Assembly (NCBI GenBank): GCA_013398015.1
Contig: VZRR01012384.1
Location: 9,865-73,864, forward strand
Direction: 5' to 3'
Length of the DNA: 64,000 nucleotides
DNA from: Oreocharis arfaki
Taxonomy: Eukaryota; Chordata; Aves; Passeriformes; Paramythiidae
Shown: positions 1 to 14,100 of the stretch, one piece after another
How positions within the stretch are numbered: the stretch's first letter is position 1
Layout: each line of letters starts with the position of its first letter
The notes under the pieces: generated by a model
What the model was told of the DNA's origin: nothing
What the model saw: only the letters and a program-made list of their open reading frames with translations
Databases searched by the model: none
Position numbers and translations under genes: made by a program

Positions 1-200
1 TGTTCTCGGTTTTGGGGTGTTTGTGGGCATTGGAGGGTCCTTCCGGGTTTGGGGGTATCTGTGGCTGCGGGGAGTGCCGCCTTGTTTAGGGGGTGTCTCT
101 GGGTTGTGGGGCGCCGCTGGGCTCGGGGCGTGCTGCCCGCCTCAGCGCCGGGGTGAGCCCGGCTTTGGGGCCGGTTCCTGGGTGTGAGCACGGCAGTGCT
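1..200 (+). promoter_or_regulatory. GC/CpG-rich edge, possible RNF123 promoter and first noncoding exon
   Basis: The first ~200 bases are G-rich with several CpGs, unlike the intron that follows. A donor-like CCGG|GTGAGC sits at about 153, so a noncoding first exon of RNF123 could end there and splice to the acceptor at 2057. This is inference only. No TATA box or defined start site is visible and the island is cut by the window edge. Positions 200-2057 contain only short chance reading frames and look like intron. Confidence 0.3.
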
Positions 201-2138
201 GCCCGGTGGTGGTGGGTTGGGGGTGCCGGCAGGCTGGGGTGCCACGGAGACCCACGCCTGGGATGAAGGCAGGGCAGTTTTGTGATCCGTGCCTGGCTGT
301 GCTGTTTCCCTTTGCCTGCTGCGAGTCTCAGGGCTTGGCCGGCAGCTGCCAGACAAAGTTGTGTTGCCCGGCCTGGCTTCTCGGCCTCCTTGCCTGCTTC
401 CAGTTGCCTCCACTTCAGATCTGGCTTCTCCTGTGTTGTGTGTTCTGCCCTGCTGCTGGAAGCTGTTTGCCTTTGCCAAGAGAAGGAAGTTCAGCCCGGG
501 GCCAGGCTCAGAGCAGGACATCTTTGCTTCTGTGAATCGCATGTGGGGCAGATGTGTGTCCCCCTTCTCTGCCCTTTCTCTGACCTGTTGAAAGCAGCAT
601 CTGCTCCAACTGAGCAAACACCCTGGCACTGCAGCAGTGCATCTCATATGGTGCCAGTGTGACGGTGCTGCGTGCTCTGCTTTGGGCATTCAGGCTGTTT
701 CAGCAGCGCTGATAACCAGACTGGCTGCTCTTCTGAAGAGCTGTGGGCACTCCTGACTGCCCTCGGGTGTTTTTAACTTGTCCTGACAGAGGTGAAATCA
801 TGTTATGTTTCGAGCACTTTTAGGATAGTACACATTGTGCTGTCTGCTCTGCTTTGGTAGTAAACGATGTGTTTCTGTTTATTGTTTTATCTCTTGTTTT
901 GAGTTCCTGACGTAGGTCGTTCAGGGCCTTTGATCCAGGCTGGTTTTTGCTTTGTTCCTGCTATTTTGCTCAGCAGTGCTGCAGGAGGGAGGCCGGGCAG
1001 CGCTGCTCCACTGCTGGGTGCTGAGGTGGTCCTGAGGAAAGGGGCTTTAGGAAACCTTTCCCCAAGTCTAGCTGAAGCTCAGGTGATCTGGAGTTGCTGT
1101 GGCACTTGTGTCACATGGCACTCCTTTTCTGGGTCACTGACTTTTCTTGGGTTCACCTTAGTTTCTGCTCTGTGTGAGATTGCCAACAAGCATTTAATTC
1201 CTGCACCCTTTGCTCCTGTTGCACCTTCCTGTTGCTCTGTGTGTCACAAAGTGCTTTGACAGATGGATGCCCAGGGAGAGTCTTCCAGTGATGGTTGGCT
1301 ACTGGGGCAGTTGGAAGCAGGAGAAGGGTATAACCTAACGTTTGGAAGCTGGATGGAACTAGCCACTTGGATGTATTCTTTTTATCCTGGCACGTGTCAT
1401 CTCTGATAGCAATCTAGTGTACCAGGAAGGCTCCTGAATCTGTAGTCTCGTGGTAGATTTTCACTTGTAAACACCATTGCATACTATTACCTGTGTCTGC
1501 TTTTGTCCCCATGACTCCAGCTGGGTATTTTGCTTTGTAGTCAGTGATATTCTATTGTGGTCCAGTCCCTCTGCATTTGTCTCGTTCCTACTTCCACTCT
1601 CTTTGTTTTGGATAGTGGAATAATCTAAACACCTGCTAAACAGAAGATTAAACAGGCACATGTTGCTGTCCTAAAGAATACAGAGTGGGAGAGAAAGGCA
1701 GCAGTGTTTTGTCAGCACATGAGCAGCAGTGCAGCGTGGTTCCCAGTTTCAATTGTGTTTCACAGTGGTGGTACCTGTAGCCCTGTGCTGCTTCAGTGGT
1801 TCTGGCCCAGGCTTGGTGCAAAGGTTGCCCGTGTTTCTGGCTTGGTTGTGCCCGTGGCTTTGTTTGGAGTGGGGTTTGTGTGGCTGTCTGGAGTGTGGCT
1901 TAATGGCTCATCTGCTTTGGGAAGGTTTTGAGCTGTTGGATATCAGTGAGGCTGAGAGCAGGGTCGGCAGTTAGTTGGTTTGGGGCTCTGGTCTAATGTC
2001 ATTAGGATGTGCAAGGACTCTGGCTATGTTTTGGCTTACCCCTGTTGTTTTATTCAGGTAAACCAACCTCCAAGAAAGTGAGAAGTCTAAAGGCAGCATC
2101 CTCCCCAGAAGGTTTTGGTCTAGGCATCTGCCCGTCTT

Positions 2139-2228
2139 ATGTCCGCTCTGGGAGTGGTGCCTGTGAAGAATGACGTCGAGAGGTGCTGGGACTGCTTTCT
2201 CAAGGAAGAATTACAGGCTGAGCACTGA
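2139..2228 (+). other. Upstream ORF overlapping the RNF123 start codon
   Basis: In the 5' UTR part of the first coding exon, an ATG at 2139-2141 opens a 29-codon frame that ends at TGA 2226-2228. It is in a different frame from RNF123 and runs past the main ATG at 2170. Its context is weak (C at -3) while the main start has A at -3, so leaky scanning is expected. The reading frame is seen directly; any repressive effect is inference and requires that transcription begins upstream of 2139. Confidence 0.5.
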
Positions 2229-5200
2229 GCCAGAGAAGTCCAAGGTCACAGGTAGGAGCCTGTCCATGCCATGTGAAAACAGGAGCACTGTGGATCCAGG
2301 GAGCATCCCTTGCCTTCCTTGAGATCAGCTGCTTTCCAGTTGCAGTTACCTTGGTAGTGTGAGGTGTGGGGGGCTGAAACTGAGTAAATCCTAAAAGTGA
2401 GATGAGATTTTGGACGGGACATTCCTGCAGTACTAGGGACTCCAGAAAATCATGTCACAGAGCCTTTTCTTCAGCACAGAGCCCTGCCTCATAAGGCTGG
2501 ACAATGTCATCTTGCCTGCCTGCCCTCTGACTTGAGACTCATCTGATTTAGGGAGTTCCCCCTCCAGGATGAACAGCTTGTCAAATTCTCAAATTAATCC
2601 TTTTCTGGGAGATTCTTCTACCTGCCAGGCAGTATGTTTTTTTTTTCTTGGAGTCACCAATCCAGCACAAGTGTGCTTATGAGACCACAAATCTGGCATT
2701 TGAGGGCACTGTTGCACTCAGAAACAAGGAATGCTGCATCAGTGTGACACTAGGGGTTGTTTAGAGAAGGTGAGGCACACATCATTAAAGAGGGTTCTGG
2801 GTTACATGAGGTGAAGTGCAACTGCAGCCTTTCCATCTCAGCATCTTTTAGTGTGGTTAGGAGACATCCTGAATATGAATAGGACATCAGGAATTGCTGT
2901 AGTGTTAAGGTTTTTTTTTAAATAAAATTGGATTCCTACTTTCAGCTTTTGGAGTTCCTTTATCAGGAAATAGCACAGCAGGATTCCTGAGGATGTACTT
3001 CCACCTGTGTGGAGGAATTTATAGGCACCCAGTTGCTATGGCAGAGCAGCTCAAATTGGAAAGAGCCTTTTTTGGGGAGATGCACCCAATAGTGCTGTAC
3101 TCTGGTTCTGCTAGTGAGGATAGTAAGGTGATGAATGACTGCTTGAAGCTGCATTTTCCGTTGTGTTGATCAGCAAACATGAACACAGTTTACCCATGGT
3201 TACCAGTTTCTTGCTTGTAACTGAAATTAATGTTTGAGTTTACCTCGGACTCTCTAAGCTTATTTCCTTTCTTTTTTTCCCAAGGGATCGTGAACAGCAG
3301 GCTGCTGAATGATTATCTGCATCGAGTCTTTGCCAGTGCTGATGGGAACCAGCCTGCAGCTGCTTACAGGTATCAGACTTCTCACTGCCCAGGTGGCAAG
3401 CGATGCCACCTCAGATAAACAGCACTGTGTGAAAGGAAAGATCTTTTAGTGCCACACAGTGATCTCTGTTAAAAGCACAGCAGCTCCATGTTGCAGAAAC
3501 AACTCTGAGGTCTGCTCTTTTAAAGGCTTTTTCAAACTGCAAGGCTTGCGAGGAAGGATTCTTTTTTGCATGAAAAATCCCATCTACATCACTAGGCAAT
3601 ATTTTTGAAATAAGTAGGCATTCACCTGGTTGTTCCTGTTTCCCCTTTGCTTGTAAGGAAGTGCAAAATTCACAGGTTTCAGGTGCAGGAATTAAAAATA
3701 GGTTGTTAGTGCCCTGTAACCTAAAGGCAAGACTGTTATTGATCCATGCAATACCATACATTTTTCAGGCTATGGAACTGCTGGTACTTTTATTAGGAGT
3801 CACCAAAGGAAAAAACCCACAAAATTCCCATATAGTGACTGGTTTTTTCCTATTTATTTTCAGTTCCCCTTCACCTTGTATCCCAGAAACTTGTAGTGTT
3901 GGATGAGAAGAACTCCTCTTGCATCTCTTTTGCCAGAGGCAAGTCAGACAGGTTCAGGGCAGGTAGGAGTGTGGCAGAGCAGGGCAGGCCTGTGGCTCCT
4001 GCTGGTTGGCAGTGCTGCAGCATGGCTGGGGTCACATTCCACGGGCTATACTTAGGACTGCCAGCTCCAGCGTGAGCTCAGAGCTGCTATAAATAGTTCT
4101 TGGCCCTCTGGCTCTTGGTGAGCCGGGGTGATGGTGCGGGGGAGGCAAAGTGGGTCATGTTACTTTACCACAAGCTCTCCTGCCAGCAAGCCTTGGAACA
4201 GTCCCATCTGCCTGAGCATTTTGGTTTTCAATATTTCTGATTTCTTTCTCTGGTGATTAATGACTTGAATGCACAGAACTGATAGTTTGTTGGACTGGTC
4301 TCTCTCTTTTTTTTCCTGCCTTCCACCCTTTTTCTCTGGACGTGGCTGCTTGGTAGAAAGCCCAGTAGCAGTCAAAGAGGTCTTGGAAATAACATTTGCC
4401 ATATGAGAGCAACTTTTATGGTATGACATTTTGCCTTCAGAGGCCTGAATTCTTCATAGAGGAGCTCACTGCAGACATCTCTCTGCCTGTCTCATGCTCT
4501 TCCACCCTCCTTCCAGAACTCCTCCTCCATGCCAGTGCTGGTTAAGCAGCTTTGCTGAAGCCACCCTTCTCATGCCTACCAAAACTGATTCTTTGATTTC
4601 ATTTCTGTGCATCTTCACATTCATCAGGCTTTCACAACGTCTCTCACCAGTCTTAGGGAAATCCCTAGTCCTGGATAAGTGAGAAGTTGTTTCCCAGATG
4701 GCTTTGGGAATGGGAAGCAGGGATAGGAACAGCTAGTGATTCTCGCAGTAAAAGGAGGCTCTTGTGCAAGGATCAGCTAAGTAAACTAGCCTTGAAAGGA
4801 GAGAACTAAGGAAAGGCAGGAAGTTCTCTAGAATAGTGGCCCAAAGTGGATGCATGAGAGACTTTTCAGTATGAAAACAAAATGGTTTTAGCTGTTGTCA
4901 CAGAGAGAGGATGCTGGACTAGTCTGACCTTTATCTGAACTGCTACAGCTTCTGCTGTGGTTCTCTCTCTTCTTTTGTACTGCAAAATACTTTGGGGAAA
5001 AAACAAATCCTGACTTATCCTGTGTTTGTATGATGCTGACAGTAGCAAAGTCGTGGTCCATAGTTATTGGTAGTACAGCTGGTTTCTTGTTGCCTTGTAC
5101 CACAGTTTTCTTGCTGCCCCAAAACACTCCTGAGCAGACTGAAGACTGCAAGATTCTTTGTTAACTATTTGGCTTGTTCTTGCTGTGTTTGATCCTTCCT

Positions 5201-8200
5201 TCATTCATTGCCCCAGCACTATGGGCAGCAAATTCTTTAGATTCATGACATAAAACAGATGGACAGAACTTCATGGTTTGTGTCTCAGCACAGGACACGT
5301 GTCTGGGCTGCAACTCTTTAAAAATTGGAGACCCAGTTTTTTGAAGAGCTCCCGTGTGTTTATTCCCTAGGAAGCACCTGACGTTCCAGAACCTGCAGGA
5401 GCACCTTGAGCGATTGCTGGCAGAGGAGAATGGCTCTGAAGACAGTAGAGGTAGGAGATACTGACTGTCCAATTTGTGCTTCTTGCTTGTGCTGCTTAAT
5501 TGGGAAGGACAAATTGTATCATGAAAGGCATTTTCCTGAGTGAGCGCTGTTCTGCCTCTCTGTGCTCTAATTTATTGTGCCTTTAAATCTTGCCTGTGAG
5601 GGGCTCATCAGCCAGCCCTGCAGCAGGTCTGTTTGCAGATGGAGGCGTATTTCCAGGCTAAAATGTCTGGAAAAGGCATCCTGGGGGGCAAATGTTGATG
5701 CTGTTTTACTGATAATGATGTGCAGATCCGTTGCTTTGACCATGAGTTTGCAGTGCTATCCTCAGTGGGAGATGCAGAGGCTTGATGACAATTTTTACAT
5801 GCTGGTCTCCACTGCAGGTATTCACTTTGGGCCTCAGGCTGTTCTCTGTGTTCTTACTAGCATCATTTCTCTGAATGAGTCAGGATGTGGCAAGATACAA
5901 CCTGGCTCCCCTCCTAGAAAGGCGAATTTTTCTTGCTGGCTGCAATCAAAGCGTGACATGTTGGCCAAACATTTGGCACAGAGTTCAGCCTTTGAATTTT
6001 GTCAAAGTAAAATTTTCAGGTGATGTGGAAAACGTGATGTGTCCTGAATGCTGCATAGCAGAGTTGCTATGAAGACTTTCTTTTAAATTTCTCTCCTTTT
6101 ATCATGGTCTAACATAGGCAACACTACCTAAATCTTCCTCTCCTGTAGCAGAATCCAGGTGCTGTTGCAGTCTGGCTGGAAGCACTCGGTGGGTGAACTG
6201 TTAAATCCTGCACAACTCTCCCTGACAGGTTTTCTGCAACTCTTGTTTCAGATCAGGTAGCAGAGGGCCGGCTCGGTCCCTCCACCGTGGTGTTGGACCA
6301 CACAAGTGGCTTTGAGGGGCTCCTGCTGGTCGATGATGACCTGCTTGGGGTGAGTGTGTTGCTGGATGCAGCAGAAAATGGTCATGAGGGGCTAAAAGCA
6401 CTTGGAGCTTCTTGGTTTGTTCTTTGTAACAGATCCCTGTCAATGGCTTTGTAGCATGTGTAAATGGAGTCTGCCCCGAAAGCTGCAAGATCCTGGAGGA
6501 AATGAGCTCTCCTGGGAAAATGTCTAGCAGAACCATTAATTCTCAGCAAGCTCTGAGTGGGGCTGTGAGGAAGTGAAAGGATTACCCTGGCCCAGGGGCT
6601 CACTTGGCTAAGCAGCCAGCTTTCCTGTCCCTCCCTCCAGCAGACTGCCTCTTCCTTCCTTCTGGTCTTCTTAAAAGGCTAGAAAGAGGCTAAAACTGAG
6701 GTTTTCCTTTCTCCTTTGTTTCCGCTAATTACCTGCTTGCTCCTTAGCTGATGTTCCTAATGCAAAAAGCCATCTGAAAGAATCCACGGGAATTTAACCC
6801 TTTCCTACTTCAGTAATTTCTGCACTCCTTTCACTCTTTCACTGAGCAAGCACATCCCCTGCTCTTGAGCTGACTTTCTCCTTAATCTATGCCTGCTATT
6901 TAGCCTCTAACAAATCAGGCTGCCCTGGTCTCCCCTTTCCTTTTAGCCACCTGCTGTAATTTACTTTGGCTATACCTAGAACTGACCCACAGAACAGAAT
7001 TCCTTGTTCCTACCTTCGTTTCCTCTTCATGGTCTGTCCCACGACGGCGAGAGTCAGGATTTAACACAGTTCAGTTTCTAGACATCGTATTACCTGCCAA
7101 TCCTGGCCTTTAGTCTGGACACCTTGAATCTGTAGTTTGGTTCTAACTTGTCCAGCATTCAGATATCTTTCCTATATCGTAATCACTTTTGTATTCACTG
7201 TTGTCCCAATTCACTGGGGACATGGTCTGTCACCATGTTGCCCTTGTACTGCTGCTGTGCTGGATGCTTCACTGGGGTTTATCAAATACAGATGAGCTGT
7301 GAGAGGGACCTGAATGATTCCCTGGGGCCAGTTGGCTCCAAGTACAGCTGCTGAGATGGGGAAGATGTCCCTTCTTGTCCTTAGATTGTCCTTATGAATA
7401 GCTCTCTATCTTGCTTTGGTTTTGAGTGCTAGGACAGAGGGAGTGGGAAGGGCTGAACAAGCTTCTCTTTTGCCTGATGTTAAAATTATCTTTTGTTTGT
7501 TGGTCCAGGTGATTGGCCACAGTAACTTTGGGTCCATCAGGGCTACAACATGTGTGTATAAAGGTAAGGAGATAAACCAGTGCTGCTTTGAGAAAAGACC
7601 CTGGGAAGAGTGTATAGGGAGTTAGACAACCAGAGAGCTCAGGAAATCTTGAATCTGTTCCAGATCTTGGGCATCCTCTTCCCCAGTTCATTCACTGGCT
7701 TTTCCAGGGAGTGAGAAGGATGGGGGATTGTGTGATGCCAGAGCAAAGAAGTGGGAGGGGAATCCTGGGGATGTCCTGAACCTCCCTTGTGTGCCACATG
7801 TATTTCTGTGGGAGCAGTGTCAGGTTCAGCTTCTCTAAAAATGACCCAGGGGACAGGAATTCACTGTGTGACACCTCTTTTTCTTTCAGGGAAATGGATT
7901 TACGAGGTGCTCATCTCCTCCCAGGGACTCATGCAGATTGGCTGGTGTACTCTCAACTGCAGATTTAATCAGGAGGTAGTGTACCAGCTCCGAGGGATGC
8001 TTTTTAGGTCAGATGTGGAGCATTGCATTGGTGTTGTGCCCTGCTGGCATTCACACCAGAAATGGCACACACACACTAGAAATGCCAGGTCTGCTGTTTT
8101 AAGAGTCTTTACAAGACTGGTCTGTGTCCACAGAATGGTGCACAGTGTAAAATCCTGTGCCGGGTGTGTTGCTGTGCTCTTGCTGTGTGTAGGACTGCTA

Positions 8201-11122
8201 CATGTTGCCTTTCAGCTGGTGTCTTTCCCAAAAGGAGTGTGTGTCTGCAGTGCTGGCAGCCTGTCCCTTGGGATGGCCCTCAGCAGCTGCTGCTACAGGG
8301 CTTTTTTTGCCCAGGAGAGGGCAGGACGTTGTTTCATCCGGGTGGGATGTTTGGTGCTGGAAGGGGATGTCAGCTGCAGAGTTTCACTAACGTGTCGCTC
8401 TGCAGTATGTGAGAAGGGAGGTGATGGACATCCCGGGGGGCTGCTTTGATAGAAATGGGAAGTGTCAGATGCCAGCACTCTTCTTCTGGCCCAAAAATAA
8501 GTAGGGAGTGGTGTATTTCTCTGAATCAAAGATCACAAGCCACTGGATTCATTCCTAGAGTGAGGATTTTTCCCAGGCAGAGCATGTGTGCTATCAGCTG
8601 CTCTCCTTGTCTACTGGTCTCCCCCTTAAATGTTCTCTTGCAATGAGAGGAATCCTCTATGCCTCGTGTGGTCTGAGTCTCCTCTTTCATACTTTGGTGC
8701 AGGAGGGCGTTGGGGACACGCCAGATTCGTATGCCTATGATGGAAACAGGGTGCGCAAGTGGAACGTGACTACTACCAACTATGGCAAAGTGAGTGGCTG
8801 TCCCCCAGCAATGGGATGGAGAGGAAGGAGGAGAAAGCAGGGGACTCCTGCTCACTTGATTCTTCTGGGCCTTGTGAAATGCCCTCAAGCCTTCCTCCCT
8901 GCTTCAGTTTGTGTGCCAGCACTTGAGTGTACTTTAGGGATGCTGGGCAAAGTGTCTGGGTGCTTTGTTTAGCAGCCCCAGCAGACTGATTCCCAGCCTA
9001 GCGCTGCTGTTGGAAGGCTCTGGTTCTCTGTAGCACATCAGAGCATGGGTCATTGTTGGGATAAATGTACATTCCTAGTGCTGGAGCAGAAGAATGATCC
9101 CAATCAGGGGTTTTATGTGCAGCTTCCAGAAGTGCCTGAAAATGCCGTGAGCTGCTGGGAGAAGGAACTCTCTCTTTAACCCCGAATCACAAGGGATTGG
9201 TTGGGTTGCAGTCTTTCTTGTGGTGTGGAAACACCCTGGAAATATGTTTAACCTCTTCTCTCCCTTTCCTGCAGTCCTGGGCAGCAGGAGACATCGTCAG
9301 CTGTCTGATAGACCTTGATGAGGGCACCATTGCTTTCTGCTTGTAAGCATCACAGAAAGGTTTCCTCACTGCTCAGCGGGTTGCTGAGCTCTACTTCTGC
9401 CCTCTCCCCTTTATGTTCCTTGGTAGTTCCGGCCTTTGTTTTTCTGCCTTGTGTTCAGAAACCATCTGAATGGGTTGTTGGGTCTCAGTTCAGTTCAGTT
9501 GAAAGCATTTGGCAGGAAGATGTTTAAGCTACGAAGTCTTTGTAAAGTTTGCCAGGATTTTAGAGAGAAGGGCATCTCTTGTGATGCTTAATGCCACACT
9601 TGGCTTTAATTGATTGCTTTTGTGGTCAGTGTAGACCTTACTTGCCCTGAATTCACAAGGAGTTGTGGAAAGGGTGATAAATCTCCAGTTTCCAGCTCCC
9701 TTGCACAATGAGAATTGTTCTCTGGCCCTGGCCTGCAACAAGTCAGTTGAAATTAAGAACTGTTAGACGTTCCATGTCATCTTTTATGGAGGAGTGACAA
9801 TGTAGTAGTAAATGAAAGCATTGTCCTTGATTGCCACCAACCTCAAATAGATGAGAAATGTCTCATGCTTTAAAATGTCCTACTGCTTTAGTTATCTCAC
9901 AGATTTGGGTTGCCCTTGAAGCTGAGTGGGCTCTGCGTGTTGTGTAGACTCCAATGCCTTCCCAGGCTCATGTGAAAATAGGAGTGCCCCTGTGCTTCCC
10001 GTGGCTGTTCCTCAGCAGAGCTGTGACATTTGCATGCATGCCAGGTTAAGTGTGCCAGGAGGCATGACTGACTGGTGTGTCCCTGTTGGCAAGTTGCTGG
10101 CAGGGGAATGCACGTATCTCTATTGCCCAGCTGACCTCAGAGCCCTCCTGCTGTGACTAAAACCTTGTGGGTTTTCCTTCTTTCAGGAACGGCATATCTC
10201 TGGGAACTGCCTTTGATAACATCACGAGGGGTGCTGGAATGGCGTATTTCCCTGCCATCAGCCTCTCCTTCAAAGAGTCTGTTGCTTTTAACTTCGGAAG
10301 CCGCCCACTCCGATATCCTTTAGCTGTGGGGAGGGGAGGTCTGAAGGGAGAAGAGCCTGTCCTGAGACATCTTTGGACGCTCTAGAGTACACACACCTGA
10401 CTGCAGTTCACTTTCTCCTGTCAGGACTTGTGTGCAGAGCTGAGTCAAGGAGAGAAGAGCCAGATACCTCCTTAGCTGGAGCAGAACTGCAGGACACAAA
10501 CACAGGTTTCTGAAATGAGAGTTGCTTTCAGCTCTGAGTCAGCAGCTGCTGCTATAACTGGGGGCTACGTGTTCCCAGACACTCAGATCCTGAGGGCAAA
10601 ATTCTCACTCTGCAGTTTTGGAAACTCTAATGCTACTGTGCTGCTGAGCCTTTTGGTCACTCGTCTCTTTTACCTCGCAGCCATATGGGACCTCTGACAT
10701 GGTATTAGTGTTGCCTGTTGCTGTGTGAATGCTGAAGCCTGGAGCTCCTGTCAGAGCAGTCCTAGCAGTGCCTGTTGATGGCTGTAGTGGGAGCTCCAGC
10801 TGGTCTTTCTGAAGAAAAAATGTTTCATACCAGGCAGAAGTGTGATGTGATTTCTGCTTGCAGTATTGAGGAAGATAAGAGGGGATAAGAGCTTGTGGCT
10901 TATCAACCATGTAGAAGGCGCTGTGGCTTGAGCTGTGGGTACAAAGCAGAGCAGACAGAAGAAGTCCCAAAAGGATCAGATCGCATTTTCCCTTAACACT
11001 TCCCTACTTATCCAGTGGAAGGTTACCGGCCCTTGCAAGATCCTCCTGTGGCAGACCTGGTGAAGGCTCGGAAGCTGTTGGGCTACCTGAAGAACGTGAT
11101 CCATATTGGAATAGATGTGACG
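2170..11122 (+). CDS. RNF123: RNF123 coding exons 1-10: N-terminus and SPRY domain
   Basis: Exons: 2170-2251, 3285-3369, 5371-5450, 6252-6349, 7509-7563, 7890-7975, 8703-8789, 9275-9342, 10187-10312, 11008-11122. All junctions keep phase. Donors are GT and acceptors AG, except the intron after exon 9, which is AT-AC (separate entry). Exons 4-9 encode the SPRY/B30.2 fold, a protein-interaction module, with recognisable segments such as STVVLDHTSGFEGLLLVDD, YEVLISSQGLMQIGWCT, SYAYDGNRVRKWN and MAYFPAISLSFKESVAFNFG. Exon 10 begins with the last base of an Arg codon followed by YPVEGYRPLQDPPVADLV. Introns are 133-3,000 nt and contain nothing else that I recognise. Confidence 0.95.
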
Positions 11123-14100
11123 GTAGGCTGACATCGCTGGGTGGGTCTGAGGGGCACCCTGCTGGGAAATGTGGTTCTGCTCTCCCTGGCACATGCTGCC
11201 AGCTCATTTGTTTCCATACACCCGAGAGTCTAAATGCTTGCATGCTTTTACTTGGGGCATGCATGTCTCTGGAACTCTTTGGCTTGCAAAATGGGCTTCT
11301 TGATAGTTCCAGGACTTAATTTAAATCATACTGGGCTTTGTTCTCAGTCCTGTGGAGTTTCATTGCCAGTATTCAAGAGGTGCTGTTCGTCAGGCTCAGA
11401 ACTGCTGGTTTTGATTTTGCACCCTTGAAAGCAGTTCATTCATATCCTCAGCTTTTTACTGATGTCCTGTTCAGTAATGTGGTGAAATTCTGGCAGGTCT
11501 GCCTTGACTATTGTTTTGGCTGTGGCAGTGTTTGCTGGAAACACTGTTTTCCACTAGGATGAGAGATGATCTGTTTGTGCCCAAAGCATAGGGAATGCCA
11601 TATGCTATGGTCTCAGCTTGAATGGAGGCCTGCTTTGCTAGTTGTCCTCCTCTGTAGGCATTCCCATTTACAAATTATCACGTAAACTTAAACCTTTTTC
11701 TAGAAAAACATTGTCAAAGTGCCCGTATGTGGTTGATAGTGACCTCTGGACTGCACTACAGCTTTCCAGAGGAATAGGCATGGCTTCTTTGGCATTCTGA
11801 ATTCCTATGTTCAAGGTTTTTGCTGCAGTCAGGCATGGGACAGCAACAGTGGCTGCTCCAGGCCTGTGGTTCATTCAGTTGTTGGTGTACAGGTGGATTG
11901 GGCTGGATCCAAGCCTTGTGCTTTTGTGGGTTTGTCATTGCAGGAGGGGAAGCTGGTGGAGAAAGACACATCCATGTGGCAGCTGCAGGGAGAACCCACA
12001 GTGTTGATTACTTTAGCTCACATCTTCAATTATTTCTCCCCTCTTATGGTGAGTTTTGCCTGCCCATTGCCGGCTTCTGTAGTGCTTGTTACAGCTCTTG
12101 TAAGGCAAAGGGCAAAGTAAACCCCAGCTTCTGCTGGGAAGTGACTGTGCCATGTTGACCTGTCTCTCTGTCTGCAGTGCAAGGTGTACCTGGTGGAAGA
12201 TGTGCTCATGACCTTCCTGTTGAGCATCCTTGAGCGAGGAGGGGCAGTGGAGTCTCACCCTCTTATTCAGCAGCTGCTGGATCTCATGTGGCTTCTTATG
12301 GAGGTGAGTTGCTAGGGTGCTGGTTCCTCCCTAGGGATCCCAGGGAGACCCTGGGAGGTGCTGAGGACAGGAGCCTTCCCTACAAAATGCTGGTAGTGTT
12401 CAGTATCTTTCTCTTCTTTTCTCTTTGTGGTAGACCACCCTCTCAATTAGCTCATCTGGCTGCTGCTGCACACCCAGGCACTGGGGGTTGAATGCAGACG
12501 CTGGCAATGAATTAACCAGGCGTTTCTAACTTCCTGCTTCTGGGAACATCAAGTTTATCAATAAGAATAGTGTTCTGATTGTTATTAATGTGTATTTGAC
12601 TGTGGAGGTCTTAAGTGCTGCCGTGTGCTGAAGAGGTCGATTAGAGTGTGCGGGACTGGGGCAAAAGTGTGCAGTGCACTCTCACCATCTCCAGCACTGC
12701 TGGGGAAAAGCCTCTTCCAACTTCCTTTCCTATCCATGGTGGAGGAGCTTACTCCTTCCCGGGACACGTGTTTGAGGCAGCTGGGAAGCTGCTGCTGCTG
12801 GAGTGCTTGGGTGGTTACACAGAGCCAGTCACTGCCAGCAATCTGCTTGGAGACGGCACGTCTGCCCTTTGGGGTAACAGTTAACAGATGTGGGCACTGG
12901 CCCAGCCAGCTGCCATAAGAAGTTTAATGGAAGAATATCATGACTCCTTCAGGCCCACCATGTTACCAGTGGAACTGGACCCTCTGGTAGCACTGCTGTG
13001 TTTGTGGAAGAGTTGGCTCTCATCCTGCTGGTTGGCTATGAGTTGGATTCAAAAAGACGACTCTTCTGTCATCACATTTACCCAAGAGTTACTTCTTTCC
13101 TTTCTGGGTTGGTTCTGCTAATGCTGTGTCTTGGGTAGAGTCAGAGAATTAGAGGGCTGGTGACTGCCCCATAGATAGGGCCTGGGACTTTGGCTTTTTT
13201 TAGGTGACTTTTGAGTGAGACTTTCTGCAGAAACTTGTTTCTCTGTAGCAAAGCACTGGCAACAACTTCTGCTTGGACTCTCTCCTGTGAAGTCAGAGGG
13301 ACGCTGTGGGTTCAGAGCACCTGCTTTTTCAGTTCGTAAATGAATGCTTCCTTCCAAGGTCTCACTCTGGGAGCTATAGCTGTTGCTGACTCCTTGCTGT
13401 TGTTCTTCAATGTGTTTCTTATTTTCTCAGGAGTATGAAGTACATGAGTGCCTCAAGCAGCTACTGATGTCCCTGCTGCGGGCTTACAGGTTCTCTCCCA
13501 TCATCCCAGACCTGGGATTACAAGTGAGTTTGCACTTCTGAATCCCCGGGAATCTGTGACTAGCCAGCTTCTGTTATGTCCCCTTGTCCAAAGGTACACG
13601 ATGTTTTGGATTCTGTAGTTGCTTGATCCAAAGATGGCAGCTTTGTCACACTGTAGCTATTGGGGAGTTGTATCTTCTGCAGATGGAGTCACTTTTGCTT
13701 CTCCTGTTTTCCTAGATCCACTACCTCCGGCTCACCATTGCAGTCTTGAAGCATGAGAAATCTAGAAAATACCTACTCAGCAATGTTCTGTATCCTTTGT
13801 GTCTCCTGCTGTCTCAGTTTTCCCTTCCCTCAATAATGCAGCCAAGGACACTTAAAGGACCTGTAGGTCCAGGGAGGCAGAAGCCACCCTGTCTTGAGAG
13901 GTCATTTCTCAGATCTCCTCTGCCTGACACCATTACCTACAAAGTCCTGCTTTGAGAGGAGGGAGCAGTGTTGTATAGTTCACATCCCAGTAACACACAG
14001 GAGCTCATTTCTACCTGACTGACCTCTAATATTCCTAGAGCAAAACCACTTTCAGAGCAGTCCGGCTCTATGGTAGCATTTGGGCAGCTGCTGTGATAGC

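Noticed and set aside
7751..8449. A 232-codon frame on the + strand
   Set aside because: It contains the real RNF123 exon at 7890-7975 but reads through both flanking introns.
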